From Caecitellus pseudoparvulus (lineage: Eukaryota; Bigyra: Bicosoecida), in assembly GCA_965644315.1 (NCBI GenBank), contig CBFFRQ010000080.1, positions 124,001 to 188,000 of the forward strand: a DNA stretch of 64,000 nt, written 5' to 3'. Both the position numbers and the translations under genes were made by a program. Position 1 is the first letter of the stretch. Each line of letters starts with the position of its first letter. The notes beneath the pieces are model-generated. The model saw only the letters and a list, made by a program, of their open reading frames with translations, made no database searches and was not told where the DNA came from. Below are positions 34,304 through 46,700 of this stretch, one piece after another.

Positions 34304-35189
34304 TTACTCAGCAGCACCTGATGGCGTTAACATGCGGAAGCCGCTTCCAACGCTGCTGCCGCCAGAAGCTGAAGCAGCGCTGCTCGCCAAGTACGACGCC
34401 AGCGAAGCAGTCCGCACTGCAGGGGCCTTTCGAAGCGTATGAACATACACAACAGATTTCTCCATGGCACTGCTTGTCGAATGTGCAGCACTACTGCACA
34501 GCTGCCACTTCGCTGGCTTTGAGCCTGGGGGAAGGAGGGAGCTCTGCACAGCCTCTGGCAACAGCTGAGACACAAGCAAGAAAGCACCGCCTGGCCGCAG
34601 GGCAGCATGTGCTCCTTTGGCCACCATGGTCAGTGCCGCATCCCCATGCTCGCTGCACCTCGCTGCGTCTGTCAGAGCCTTATCAACAACCAAGTCGAAC
34701 TGGCCCATGCCCGGCAGGTCTGCTTCGCTCAATGCGCAAGCGTCTGCTGCAATGGGTGCGATACGAGGATCTTCGGCGTGCTCCTCTTCTAGCCAACCTG
34801 AAATGCAAAGTCAAGCAAGCGTTCAGTGCTGTGCCAGTGAAGGACGAAAGCGACCCCACTCACTAATGAGAGCTGTCGACACATCAACACACGACACGTG
34901 GCCGAACCCGGCCCCAACAAGACACGACGGAAGAGAGCTCGTTCCAACCCCCAAGATGAGGGCTGATGCACTTCGTCCTGCTGCCTCGGCGGCCTCAACC
35001 ATGCCGGGCACTGTCGGCGCAGCAGCCAGCACTGCTTCTGCCGGCAAGTACCACTCAGCTCGCTTGCACTCGGTCCTAGTGTACCGCTCTTCCCAGTAGC
35101 TGCAAAAACATCGGTAGTGCGATCGTGATCAGGCCCATAATCACAGTCTAGGCCGGAGCGACCAACCTCGGAAGTCCATAAGATGGCAT
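34304..35189 (-). CDS. METTL13/EEF1A-KMT-type SAM methyltransferase
   Basis: Three exons, 35189-35167 (23 nt), 35099-34864 and 34797-34304, with introns of 67 and 66 nt; 250 residues. The joins restore a diagnostic start, MPSYGLPSYWEERY, in which Y-W-x-x-R-Y is the family signature. SAM-binding motif I follows (ALILGVGTSSL, ~55-65), then the acidic VSCVDVS strand and FDLVVDKALTDA, close to the DKGTLDA motif of METTL12/13 relatives. Human METTL13 carries two such domains (1-699); this protein has only one. Family members methylate lysines, often on elongation factor 1A. The substrate is not certain. The first exon is short and uses a GTTGGT donor, also seen in CFAP57 here. Confidence 0.87.
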
Positions 35190-35762
35190 CTTGTTGTTTG
35201 TCGGGTTTCATGCGAAACGCTAATAACCTGAGCACACCTGCCAGCTGCATGCCCCACATAGGGGCTTCAAAGGTGCCAGCCTCTGTGGAGAAGCCTCTTG
35301 CCTGAATGATCACAGAGGCCTCGTGCGCTTAGGAATTTAATTGTGTGGTGGCACTGAGTCGCTCCATGCATATACCCTTGAATCACAACATAGCAGCCCA
35401 CTGTTTGGCTGGTCCGTGACGGATGGGTGGGGGACACAGCAGCCGGCAGCCAGCTTCTTGGCTTCGGAGGAAGGTTCCTGCCCCTCACGGAAGCTGTGCA
35501 GGTGACACAAGCCCTTGCCAGGCAGCGACACATCTCCCACCTGGCTGTGACAAGTGACGCAGGAGGGCAGCGCCTGTGGCTTGGCGTGGCTTCAGGCATC
35601 CTCCTCGGTCCCAGCAAAGGCGGCTGGGATTCTGGGTGGTGGGGACACCTTCAAGCTCCGTCACTCTTGCACTTGCTCTGTGCCATGGCTTGACCTGCTC
35701 CAGTTCACTTGCAAAGCGAATGCACATGGGTGTCCCTTGCCCGTTCACAGACAAGGTGCAGT
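35190..35762. other. Intergenic, no gene seen
   Basis: 573 bp between the methyltransferase start and the edge of the second histone arm. Short frames of fewer than 120 codons exist on both strands, but none has a motif or a convincing exon join. It presumably holds the methyltransferase promoter. Confidence 0.5.
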
Positions 35763-35789
35763 GCAAGCCATGGCGCAAGAGTCATTGGT

Positions 35790-35805
35790 GGTGTTGAGTA
35801 ACACC
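35790..35805 (-). terminator. Histone mRNA 3' stem-loop (H3 copy 2)
   Basis: Minus-strand GGTGTTACTCAACACC, 48 nt after the H3 stop, the same spacing as copy 1. Confidence 0.93.
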
Positions 35806-35853
35806 GTGGGGGTGGTGGGCAGGCCAAGCCTGCGCCGCAAGGCTGCGCAGCAT

Positions 35854-36887
<1,034 letters not shown>

Positions 36888-36965
36888 GCGGACTGCTTCC
36901 CGTGGCAGGGCTTGCCTGCCAGGCGGCGTGTGTGCTCGCGCACTGCGCCGCCCCACCACCCCAAC

Positions 36966-36981
36966 GGTGTTCCTCAACACC
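36966..36981 (+). terminator. Histone mRNA 3' stem-loop (H4 copy 2), variant loop
   Basis: GGTGTTCCTCAACACC, 78 nt after the H4 stop. The stem is unchanged and the loop is CCTC; U at loop position 3 is kept. Confidence 0.92.
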
Positions 36982-37183
36982 ACCTTCACATGCACCACCA
37001 CACGCTTGGCTTGCTGGGCAGGTCTGGATCAATGCACCCTGCACGTGGTGCGCGCTTGCACTCCGCTGCAAGTGCTCAACCCTGCCTGGCTGTGACCTCA
37101 ACGCATCATGCACAGCCGGGCCCCACGCAAACAACCGCAATTCATTTCAAAGACCGCACAACTACCCACATCGTCATACTGGT

Positions 37184-37199
37184 GGTGTTGAGTAACACC
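37184..37199 (-). terminator. Histone mRNA 3' stem-loop (H2A copy 2)
   Basis: Minus-strand GGTGTTACTCAACACC, 73 nt after the H2A stop, as in copy 1. Confidence 0.93.
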
Positions 37200-37272
37200 G
37201 TTGGGGGTGGTTGCTGTGCACAGATGACAGGATGGACCCTGCCGACGCCACAGCACGAAGCAGCCTGCTCGC

Positions 37273-37644
37273 TTACTTCTTCTTGGGCAGCAGCTGAGAG
37301 TGGATGTTGGGCAGCACACCACCAGACGCGATGGTGACGCCAGCCAGCAGCTTGTTCAGCTCCTCGTCGTTGCGCACAGCCAGCTGCACGTGGCGGGGGA
37401 TGATGCGGCTCTTCTTGTTGTCACGAGCGGCGTTGCCAGCCAGCTCCAGGATCTCAGCGGCCAGGTACTCCAGGACAGCGGCCAGGTACACGGGGGCACC
37501 CGCGCCGATGCGGGAGGCCACACGCTGGTTGCGCATGTACCGAGCGACACGACCCACGGGGAACTGCAGACCAGCCTTGGCGGAGCGGGAGGTGGACTTG
37601 CCACCCTTGCCCTTGCCGCGGCCGCCCTTGCCCTTGCCAGACAT
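37273..37644 (-). CDS. H2A: Histone H2A (copy 2)
   Basis: 123 residues, identical in protein to copy 1, ATG at 37644. Canonical H2A with a Gly/Lys-rich tail and a QLLPKKK end. Divergent from H2B copy 2 over 466 bp. Confidence 0.98.
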   Translation of the reverse strand: MSGKGKGGRGKGKGGKSTSRSAKAGLQFPVGRVARYMRNQRVASRIGAGAPVYLAAVLEYLAAEILELAGNAARDNKKSRIIPRHVQLAVRNDEELNKLLAGVTIASGGVLPNIHSQLLPKKK

Positions 37645-38110
37645 GTTGGATGAGGTGTGTGTGTGTGTGCGGTGGTCACAACGTGACGATGCAGATGATG
37701 CGTGGTGAGTTGGTGGGGATGATTGATAGTGGCTTGGGCGGGGCAAGTGTGCTGCGTGCGGCGATTGGCCGCGCAGCTGACGGGGCTGGCGGGGTGTGCA
37801 TGTGTGCTGCTGGAGCACATGCATGGGACTAGCCCAGACTGTGTGATGCGCTCACTGGATATTGCATGCCAATCACACATGTCTACATTGCACATGAACT
37901 CCAGAACATGTGTGGTTGATGCGCCTGGTGTGCATGCATGTCAGTGACCGAGCAGTGCATGTGGCGCAGTGCACATAGCACACTCCCGCCCACCTCCACC
38001 CACACTCCCTCGCTTGCCCCCACTTCACTCTACCCGCCCACCTCCGTCACACACGCTTCCCAGCACCCCAGTGCTCACTTCCCCGTGTCACACAACCCCC
38101 ACCCGTCACC
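37645..38110. promoter_or_regulatory. Divergent H2A/H2B promoter (copy 2)
   Basis: 466 bp, similar to copy 1 along its whole length. It keeps the CCAAT at 37869-37873, read with its partner as GCATGCCAATCAC. It also has a second CCAAT, read on the minus strand as GGCCAATCGC at 37761-37770, where copy 1 has CCAGT. Longer CA/TG runs precede the H2A ATG. Confidence 0.75.
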
Positions 38111-38464
38111 ATGGCCAAGACCCCTTCCAAGAAGTCCGCCAAGAAGGCCGGCAAGTCCTCCGCCTCCACTGGCTCCAAGAAGAAGCGCGTGGAGAGCTAC
38201 TCCACCTACATCTACCGCGTGCTGAAGCAGGTGCACCCCGAGATCGGCATCTCCAAGAAGGGCATGGGCATCATGAACTCCTTCATCAACGACGTCTTTG
38301 ACCGCGTGTGCGCCGAGGCCGCTTCCCTGGCCCGCTACAACAAGAAGGCCACCCTGTCCTCCCGCGAGGTGCAGACTGCCGTGCGCCTGGTGCTGCCTGG
38401 CGAGCTGGCCAAGCACGCCGTGTCCGAGGGCACCAAGGCTGTGACCAAGTTCACCTCCGCCTAA
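38111..38464 (+). CDS. H2B: Histone H2B (copy 2)
   Basis: 117 residues, identical in protein to copy 1, ATG at 38111, intronless. Stem-loop 78 nt after the stop. The next gene (FERM-WW, minus strand) ends only 47 nt past this stem-loop. Confidence 0.98.
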   Translation: MAKTPSKKSAKKAGKSSASTGSKKKRVESYSTYIYRVLKQVHPEIGISKKGMGIMNSFINDVFDRVCAEAASLARYNKKATLSSREVQTAVRLVLPGELAKHAVSEGTKAVTKFTSA

Positions 38465-38542
38465 GCGTCTGGACTTCCCCGTGCAGTGGAGTGGGGGGAG
38501 CAAGGCGCCCCTCCTTTCACTGGCACATCCACCACCCCCAAC

Positions 38543-38558
38543 GGTGTTACTCAACACC
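38543..38558 (+). terminator. Histone mRNA 3' stem-loop (H2B copy 2)
   Basis: GGTGTTACTCAACACC, preceded by CCACCCCCAACG, 78 nt after the H2B stop. Confidence 0.93.
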
Positions 38559-38605
38559 ACCTTCCTTGTTTGGCGTCAGCTGAAATGTATTCGGCTGGTA
38601 GAGGA

Positions 38606-41000
38606 TTACTCAGTTGGTCGCTCCCATTGGCTCTCCCCAGTTCCCTCGTTGATGTAGTACACGTCGCCTTCTTCGTCAGGGCCAACCTTGGCCCAGCCAT
38701 CTGGCAGAGGGCCTAGTTCGTCTTCCGTTGTTTCTTCCGGTTCCCCACCAAAGTCAACGCCACCGCCCACTTCACCTGCCTCCTCTGCTCCAGCAAGGGG
38801 GGGGTCCCACTGGCTTTCACCAGTTTCGGCGTTCACGTAGAACACATCCCCGTCGTCATCCTCCACTCGCTCCCATCCCGGAAGCAGCTGCGTCGCTTCT
38901 TCGGCCTCCGGGGGATCCCACCGGCTCTCCCCCGTGATGTCATTGACGTAGTAGATGTCACCTTCTTCATCCGGGCCGATTTGCTTCCATCCAGGTGGCA
39001 GGGTGGCAGCTGGTGGTTCTTCATCTGAACCAGCCTCCTCGCCAACTCCCTCGTCACCCTCCTCAATGGTTGTTGGGGGAGCATGCGCAGTTGCAGCACT
39101 GCCACCGATGGCGAAGTGGTGAGGGCGTCCCTCTGCCTCGCCAAGCAGTGTTGGGGCTTTGGCTTTCTCAGCTGCGGAGAGCGCTTTCCTGTGAGACTCA
39201 GCTTTCCCTTTCTGCTTCGCGAGCAGAGCCACAACGTAGCGCTCTACAGAGGCTTCGATGGCTGGGGCCAGCGCAGACACAAGGTACACGATGGCTGCAT
39301 CCTCCAGGGAGTACGCAAAGACCTTTCCATCGCGAGAGACAGTCCACTTCGTGATTTGCCCATACTCGTGGGTTTGGAGGGAGAGGGGGTCCTTCATGGA
39401 TACCAAGTGGATGCCCTCGTGCCCAATGGAGACCAGGACATCGGTCGTGCGCTGCCTCACTGCAGCGTCCGAGTCGTTTGCATCCTTGTCTTTGTACGTA
39501 TGCTGTGGGGGGGGGGTGGCGGGCGGTTTCGCGCTTTCCTGGAGCCTTGTGCGTGGCCACGCTGAGCTGCTCACCCGTGCGATGAAGAAGTCCGCACCGA
39601 ATGGAATGTACTCCTTGTTCTGCTCGATAAACTCGTGCTCTGCGGCGAATCTGTCCTTGAAGCTCATGGCAGTGTACCGTTGCCAAGACTGCCTCGATAG
39701 CTCCTCCAGGCTGGCAGCTTCTGAAGACAGGTGCAGACGCATGTACGGGATCTTGCCCGACACCGGGTGGGGGGCGTCCTTGGTCGCGTTACTTGCGGAC
39801 CACGGGCTGTCACTGCCAGAGACTGCGGACTTGCCAGACGACGCGCTGCTGCCCCCTCCACCCAAAGCCCGTTTCACCGCATAGGCTGGCACCATGTACT
39901 TGTAGGCTGCCTGGAACGCATCCTGCTCCGCGCCTGGTGTGCCAGGAGGGCCCCTGAATATGTACCAGAGCAATGCTGCCAGCTCTGTCACCTCTTCAGC
40001 GGGGAATCTGTGGTGCCCTACAAGGAACTGCACAGGCAGCAAGCAGGGCAGTGCAGTGTGGTGCAGCGCTTGGGCAGTGTGCATCGCACGGCGTACCCAA
40101 TGGACGCAGTCAGCGAATGCGAGACGGTGGTACGCAGGGCTGCTGGCCTTTTCAGCCAAGTCACACTCCACCTCCAGGTCACTGCCAGGCAGGTATAAGC
40201 TTGGTCGGTAGTAAAGCCGCCGCGTGTCTGTGGCAGGCATAGCAGCATCAGTCTCAACGGCGGGCTGCGGAGGGTTGGCATGCGCCACACACCATTGGCC
40301 AGGTCTGCCTTGGTCCACCGTTCGAAGACGCGGGAGAACCGCTCTGTCTCAGGAAGGTGCTTGAATTCACCCGACTTGTAGGCATAGAGTCCAAAGTCTC
40401 GGTCCTTCTTGATTCCGAGCTGCAAGGAGGCAAGTGAACGGGTGGTGTTGCCGCAACCACGCCGAATGTGCGGAGGGGCAAAGCAGCAAAACGCCCTCCC
40501 GGGGGGGGATACAGGTCATCTGCAGGAAAAGCACATGCGCAACAACAGCAATAGCGGCATGCCAGGTTCTCAGCTAGCCCACGCATGCTACGCCACGCAT
40601 CGGCAATGGTGGCATGGTCACACAGCGACCTTGGCTTGCGCTCGGACGTACATGGTCCCGGATGACCACATTCAGCATATGCACCGTCGAGTCCACTTTG
40701 ACCTTCACATTGATGATCGTGTTGTCCAGCAAGTGCACAGCCACGTCCAAGCCATCCAACGGGATCTTGAGAGGCTCGCCCCCGTCTCCCGCAGATGCCA
40801 TCGTGTGTCGCTGTGGAAAGATGGCTTGCTCCAGCCCAGTGCAAGACGCACAAGGCCTGAGACGGCCAGGCTAGCAAGGGGGCTACCTGCTCCACGTATA
40901 GGGGATGCTCCACGCTGCGCAGGTTGCGAGACCGCACTGGCAGCTTGAGCAAGTTTGACTCAGCGCTGAGGTTGCTTCGCGCCAGGTCACCCGAAGCCAT
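38606..41000 (-). CDS. FERM-domain protein with three C-terminal WW domains
   Basis: Five exons: 41000-40887, 40810-40652, 40419-40293, 40227-39575 and 39502-38606; introns of 76, 232, 65 and 72 nt; 649 residues. The 72-nt intron lacks stops and is a multiple of three, so it is easy to miss. F1 lobe ~45-133 (VAVHLLDNTIINVKV; DFGLYAYKSGEFKHLPETE), F2 ~134-345 (LYYRPSLYLPG), F3 ~372-455 (SIGHEGIHLV, HEYGQITKWTVS, then an amphipathic helix). An acidic linker leads to WW1 (519-549), WW2 (557-586) and WW3 (617-649), each with the two Trp and an IYYVN- or FYVN-type core. The FERM part most resembles those of MyTH4-FERM myosins and plant KCBP, but no motor or MyTH4 is seen. FERM domains link membrane or cytoskeleton; WW domains bind Pro-rich ligands. 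A membrane-cytoskeleton adaptor is likely. Confidence 0.87.
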
Positions 41001-41918
41001 GTCGCGAACGCCGGGCCAATTTCCAACCAGGTACTACACTGAAAAGGAAAGGGTGTGTTTCATTGAAAGGTGGTTTCTCTTTTCGTTCACCATCCCCGGG
41101 GGCCTCAATGAAGTCGTCACGGGGGCCGCCTCTTGCGCGGCTCTCCTCCACCTTCAACCGCTCTTCGCACCGCTGCACCGCTCGCAGCCAGGGCGGGAAG
41201 AATTGTGCTCGAAACAGCATGCAGGGTTCCAGTTAGTATGCTTAACTAAGGGGCACTCGGTCAGGCGCAAAAGCTTCACAGCTTGAGCTCCCGTCCCCGT
41301 CTGCATGCAGCATGATGTGCAGTTGTCGCGGTGCAATTTCCGCCGCAACTTGTGGATTCCACACGCAGTACAGCTTTCATAGGCCGCTACCTTGTTGTTT
41401 TTCTCATTGTTGGGTCCAGATTTGTCACGTTTCTCGTGAGGTTTGCCTTCTGTGGGGCACAGGCCTTGCCGTGGCCCGCGTTTGTGCGGCTGCTGCTGGT
41501 GCGGATCAATCACCGCTTCCTCCCAACTCCTGCAGCACCATTCTAGAAAGTGCAACCACAGCATGCTAAGTGCTGCTTCAGTTTGGTTAAGTGTGCAGTC
41601 CTTCACCACCGAGAAAACTGGCCAGTGAGGCATTGCAATGCTGCCCGCGATCCCGAACCCGCCCAAGGGGTGGACATGCACCACGGTCTCAGCCCGCTTC
41701 ACACTGGCCACAAAGTGAAAGGCTGCACACAGCTACCACCAAGTACAGTGCATTTCTGGCTTGCAAGCTTGCTTTCAGCGGGAGCCCTTCTGCCCTGAAG
41801 AGCACAGTGCTGAGGTTGCTCCCCAATCTCCGCAACTTTCCACGCCGACCCTGGCAGGCCAGGCTTCCAAGCATGGCACTCGCGGGGAAGGAGGGGGACT
41901 CGTGTTCACAAGTGGCGC
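41001..41918. other. No confident gene; possible upstream non-coding exon
   Basis: Only weak short frames occur on both strands. On the minus strand 41220-41060 has coding-like composition (MLFRAQFFPPWLRAV) and is followed by a good acceptor (TTCCTTTTCAG) just before the FERM-WW start. An in-frame TAG separates it from that ATG, so a 5' UTR intron is more likely than an extra coding exon. Confidence 0.4.
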
Positions 41919-42683
41919 TTACCATGCATCGTTGTCAAGGCTCCTGTGCTTTGGCACTCCACTGGGCGCCACCAATGAAGCGCAGATGACGTCAGCTGAA
42001 CGTAAGAGTGCTGCGGAGCAACGCCACCTTTCCGCGCCTGCCGAGCGTGACGAAGGGGGGGTGGGGGGGCGCCCGGCCTCGGCCCCGCAAGGCCACCGCC
42101 GACAGCACTGGCGCCAAAACGTCCAAACCTCTTCCATGAATTGTTCACCATGCTTCAGTTCCAGCTCAAGAGCGTCGCTTCGCCTGCCCGTCCACCAAGC
42201 CATCGCTGCAAACAGGGCCCGGTTCAATTGCTCTGAGCCCACAGTCAGGATGCCCTTAGGCACCAGTACAGCCACAGCGAGCATGGCTGAGCCCTCAAGC
42301 AGGGTGCCCAGTGCCTTACTGCATCGGTCTGGTATGTCCTTGCCTTCACTCCCTCGACACTGCTTCGCTGCACGCGCAAGACACGCGTGTGACACAGGCT
42401 CCCTGCACCGAGGCGGCCAGCCACCGGCGGCCTGCAAGCTGCTGCACTCCCAACGCCAAGCTGGCTGCTGCAGGCGATCAGCGAGCTTCACCTGTCAGCC
42501 CCTGGCACGTCCACAGCCTGTGGCTTGCCGCTTGTGCGGTACCAAGTCTTCTGCGCCGAGGGACGGCACGGGAAGCCCGTGCCCCTCGGCAGCTTGCTGC
42601 GGCACCGGGGAGGCTGCAGCTGCGGGGTGTGACGTGCCTCCCTGCTGCTCTCCTGTGACGAGTGGCAGGCGGAGCATGTCCAT
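41919..42683 (-). CDS. Candidate spliced gene of unknown function
   Basis: Tentative. A clean N-terminus at 42683 (MDMLRLPLVTGEQQGG, no Cys, low-complexity Ala/Pro) can be joined through a 51-nt intron (GTACCG...GACAG) to VKLADRLQQPAWRW. A further 57-nt intron leads to a helical, partly hydrophobic stretch (LLEGSAMLAVAVLVPKGIL; ALELELKHGEQFMEEV). Without the first intron an in-frame TGA lies at about 42495. The 3' part (after ~42120) is unclear. Third-position bias and low Cys content favour this strand over the overlapping plus-strand frame. Both introns are shorter than the 62-80 nt usual here. No family recognised. Confidence 0.3.
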
Positions 42684-43715
42684 GGATCTTCCTGACTTCG
42701 ACTGTTGTGAAGTTCCTCTTCCCAAGCCCCTTCCTGCATCGAGGGCTACCCAGGACGTGGAGCCTGTGGTGGACCTCGTGCAGGGAGAGGAGGTTAGGAG
42801 CTCAGCCGAGCCAGGCCACCTTCAACGATGCATGCAACTTGGCGAAGAGCGCAGTGTCGGCACGTGGACGGAGCCACCAGAGGCAGTGACTCTTCCCCCC
42901 CTTTACCTGGCTCTTTCGTGCAGCTCTGAGAGGTTGGGGCAGCGAGCAGGCACCGTGAAAAGCGCCGCCTGCCTTGCTCCGTGGAGTGGAGGCCCAGGCT
43001 CCAGCTCCCCTCGAGGCGCCACGCCAGCCCTGGAGCCTGGGGAAATCTGGTTCGCCCCCCCCTCTGAGGGCGCACATCCTGTCGTCTTGCCCTCTTGTAG
43101 CAACCATGTGGCTCCATCCGAGCCGTGTGCGTCCTGATGTTGGCCCGCACGCCCTGGCCCACGTTGCGGAGCTTCCCCCTCGCCAGCAGCTCCGCAGCGA
43201 AACGCGGCTTGCGCGCATGAGCCAATGTGCGCCTGCATTGATCCCTTCACCATCGCTGCTGTAATTCATCCATGTGCTTGCCCAGCTCCATGCAAAAATC
43301 CCGCACAGGAAGCAGGGGGGGATCTCAGAGGCTCGCACAGCTCTTCCACGGTTGCACCGTGCTTCCCCCCGCAAAGAGAGCTGCGGCGCTGCACACACAC
43401 AAAGTGGGGGCGCTCCTCGTCTGCTCCGCCGGCAACGACCTGCGGCTAATTTTTAGCCCATCCTCGTGCCCTGTTTGCGAGCTTCAGCCCGCATGTGGTG
43501 GTCATGTGTCGGTGGGTGCCTGAGCTCGCTCTGTGGGCAGCGTGCATGCCCGGCCAGCAGGACGCTCAATCTGGAAGAGCACACTCGCACCAGTGCATTG
43601 ATTGGCATGAAGTCGCCCAATGTACTCGCCTTGGTGAGGGGGGTGTGCAAGAACTTGCCGGAGACGGGAAGCTGGCGCACACTGGGGCAGGGGAGCGGGG
43701 GGGCAGGCCAACACT
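42684..43715. other. Unresolved stretch, coding strand uncertain
   Basis: A plus-strand frame (within 41986-43137) and a minus-strand start-like segment at 43225 (MAHARKPRFAAELLARGK) both look partly coding and cannot both be. Neither gives a recognised domain or a full chain of acceptable splice sites. 43226-43715 shows nothing I can support. Confidence 0.35.
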
Positions 43716-46700
43716 CTAGGCAAGGCCACTGAAGAAGGAGGTGGCTTCGTCATCACTGGCGCCGTGCTGCAGCAGTACCTCCTGCAATGCGCTTGTGCCC
43801 ACGCCGAACTGCTTGGACATGTCCCCGAACACTTCGATGATGGCGCCGTCGGGGAGGCGCAAGAAGTGTCGGTACAGCTCACGCGAGCCGTCCAAGCCTG
43901 CCTCATAGATGATGATGTGGGTGGTGACCTCCCTGAAGTCCTCATCCAGAGGATCTGTGAGAATGTAGTCGCAGACAGCGATCTTCCTGGAGCGACCCCG
44001 AGTCCCCCGCCAGCGTGCTGTCTTCGCAGCGACATCCTTCAGCTCCGCCAGGCTCACTTCCATGTCATGAGGCACGAGGAAGGCAGATTCGTGGGCATTC
44101 AAGCGCCGGTAGACGTCAAGCATGCGGCCATCCATGTGCATGTTGAGCAGGAAGAGGTACGTGAAGAAGGCAGCCACCATGAAGAGCACCAGGTACAGGA
44201 AGACGGTGAGGATAACGCCTGCAACCCCTGAGCCTTCGTCTGCGAGAAAGCGGTTGTACAACTTCCACGCATCACCTTCATGGCACACGCAAGAGGTGGC
44301 AGAGATGTCCCCGCGGCAGGACGCTCGTTCGCTGCAGAAGAAGAAGCCAGCAATGGCATCCACGACGAAGATGAGGAACGGGTCCAAGCACGTCGCAAGG
44401 CCGTAGAAAGCCACAAAGCGAGAGTACATCTCTGGGATGTGCCGCACGAGCAGCAAGCACAGCCATGCTGCGAAAATGAACAACCCCAGCGCAAAAGCGT
44501 TGGTCAGGGGGCCCATGATGACCACGCCCATCTCGTACTCAAAGGGCAGCACGCCAGGCACGTACTTGAGCAAGACATTGTAGCCGGTGGGCGCAAACTG
44601 GTACACAGGCACGCGCAGGGCCCTGAGCAACAACCACTGGCCCAAGTAATGGATGTAGATGCGGAAGTACATGGCTAGAAGCAAGACGGCGAGCTGGATC
44701 CAGAACTGCACATTGGTGAAGGAAGGAAACGCGAGATCAGCAAAGAGCTCCTCCGACATGAAGCGCACCTTCCGAGCAGAGTCTGGCAAACGTCGACCCT
44801 TGACACCTTTGTTCTCCTGCCGCGTGACCGCATACATGAACGTGTGCAGTTTTTTCTGCTCGGTCTCCATCGCTTGATCAGTCGCCTTTCGGCGGGAAAC
44901 ACCAGAGGAGGCTCCCCGCACCACGCCAGGTACTGCGCCCAAAATGCCTGCCACAGACGACCGAGCCGTCCCACTTTCATCGTCCCCGATGCGGCTGGCG
45001 TCTGAGACCAAGTTGCGAGCCTTGGCTCGCTGCTGTGCATAAGCACCAGCAAATCGCACGCCTTTCCCATCTGCCGCTGCCGCAACGCTCAGTGCCGACG
45101 GCGCAGCGTTGCCACCAGCCAGTAGTCGAGCAAGGCGTGGCGCGTGGGAGCCGCCCGCTGCACCCATTTCCGTGGATGCATACGGGTTGCGCTTACGTGG
45201 CAGGCCTGGGCTGGCGCCACCTGCCGCCAGGGTGCTTGCGTATGCGCCCCCAGCAGCTGCCGCTGAGGGTCGGCCAAAAGATGACGCGTAGGCGCCGCCT
45301 CCGCCGCCGCCGCCGCCGCCAGAGAAAACGCTGGTGTATGCAGACCCAGTGCCTGACTTGCGACCAGATGCGTCCGATCCAGGAGTGAGGGTGGAGGAGT
45401 AGGCGGATGCCCGAGTACCCGTCCCGCCGCCCAGTGTCGAAGCGTACGCACTGGAGGGGTGCATGGCACCACCGCCACCACTGGCACCTACCAACGTTGA
45501 CGAGTATGCAGAGCCCCGTGTGCCTGGTGCCAAGCGCTTCTTCAGCGGCGCTGCCACCTGCGACGAGTAGGCAGAGGGGCGAGACTTGGTGTACTTGGAC
45601 CTGTGATCCCGGTGGGTCATCACGCGGGCTGCGCCCACTGCCACATCCTCGGCTTCCCCGTCGACATCCGAGGCCGAGTCAAAGCCATCGCTGTCGTCTG
45701 AAAAGTCGTCGTCCACACCTGGGTCATCCCCCAGCAGCCCAGCCCGCTCAGAGATAGGCTTGTCACTGCCTGCGCCGACAGCATCGTCCTCTGCATCCAC
45801 GACGCTGCCCCGCCGTTTCGCCAGGCGCTTCGCTCGTGAGGCCGAGAGCCCCAGCATCTCAGAGGTGTAGGAAATGTGGGTATCGTACTCCCGCACAGTC
45901 GTGCCGTCCACGACTGCCGTTCGGGGCAGGTGGGATACGTCAATGTACAAGTTCCCCAGCCAGTTGTCCAGGTCATCACCGATGGTGAGCTCGAGCTTGG
46001 AGTACATGTCCACGTTCAGGTTCAGCTCACCACGCAAGAGAGGCAAGCGAAACTTGCCCTCAATGGGGCGGAAGTCTGCATCAGTTGCTGGAAGTGCAGA
46101 CCAGGCCACGACGCGGTCCACGGGGGAGCGCTTGCCTCCGAGCAGGAACAACTCGAAGATGATGACGTTGGAGGGGCGGATTTGGGTTGGTGGGGGCAGC
46201 ATGGCGTACAGCTTCTGGTTGAAGCGCAGCTCAGTGTCGAAGAACCGGCCCCAGTGCCGCACTGCTTTCGTGGCGCCGCTGAGCCCAGCAGATGCCAAGC
46301 CCCCCGTCTTGCCCACCTTGCTCCAGCGCATGGGCGCGCCGCCCAGCCGGTCGTACAGTGTGGCCAGCAGCACGTACCGCCCGGTGGGCAGCTTATTCTT
46401 GATGGCTCGCACCTTTGTGACTTCCATTTGCACTGGCTGTGGGAGCCCCCTCCACTCCACACGCAGCTCCCGGGTCCCACTGCCATGAGCAAGGTCCGGC
46501 AACAGATCCCCGTACCGCTCTTGCACAACCCCTTGCTGCTGCTGCAGGCGTTCACGCAGGCTGGTCTCGGCTCGCCGAAATGCCCTGTGAATGGCTGTCT
46601 CGCGCTTGTGTGCTTGGTCTGCGAAGTAGTCGTCCCGTTTGCGCAGCGTCTCGGCCATGGCCTGCTGCGCCTGCCACACCCGGCGTTTTGCCGCTGCCTC

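Noticed and set aside
42492-42497. In-frame TGA as a possible selenocysteine codon
   Set aside because: The frames on both sides of a TGA near 42495 match, but the context has no redox motif and no SECIS-like structure was recognised. A short intron explains the same data.
41761-43137. Long plus-strand frame of about 458 codons (383 from the first ATG)
   Set aside because: The first half has far more Cys than any real protein here, and no domain is present. A comparable ~425-codon frame at 50989-52266 on the minus strand is clearly antisense to the copine gene, so length alone is not evidence. Kept only as an unresolved locus.
45301-45320. GCC-rich run as a microsatellite or regulatory element
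   Set aside because: It simply encodes the poly-Gly tract between SAYxS repeats.
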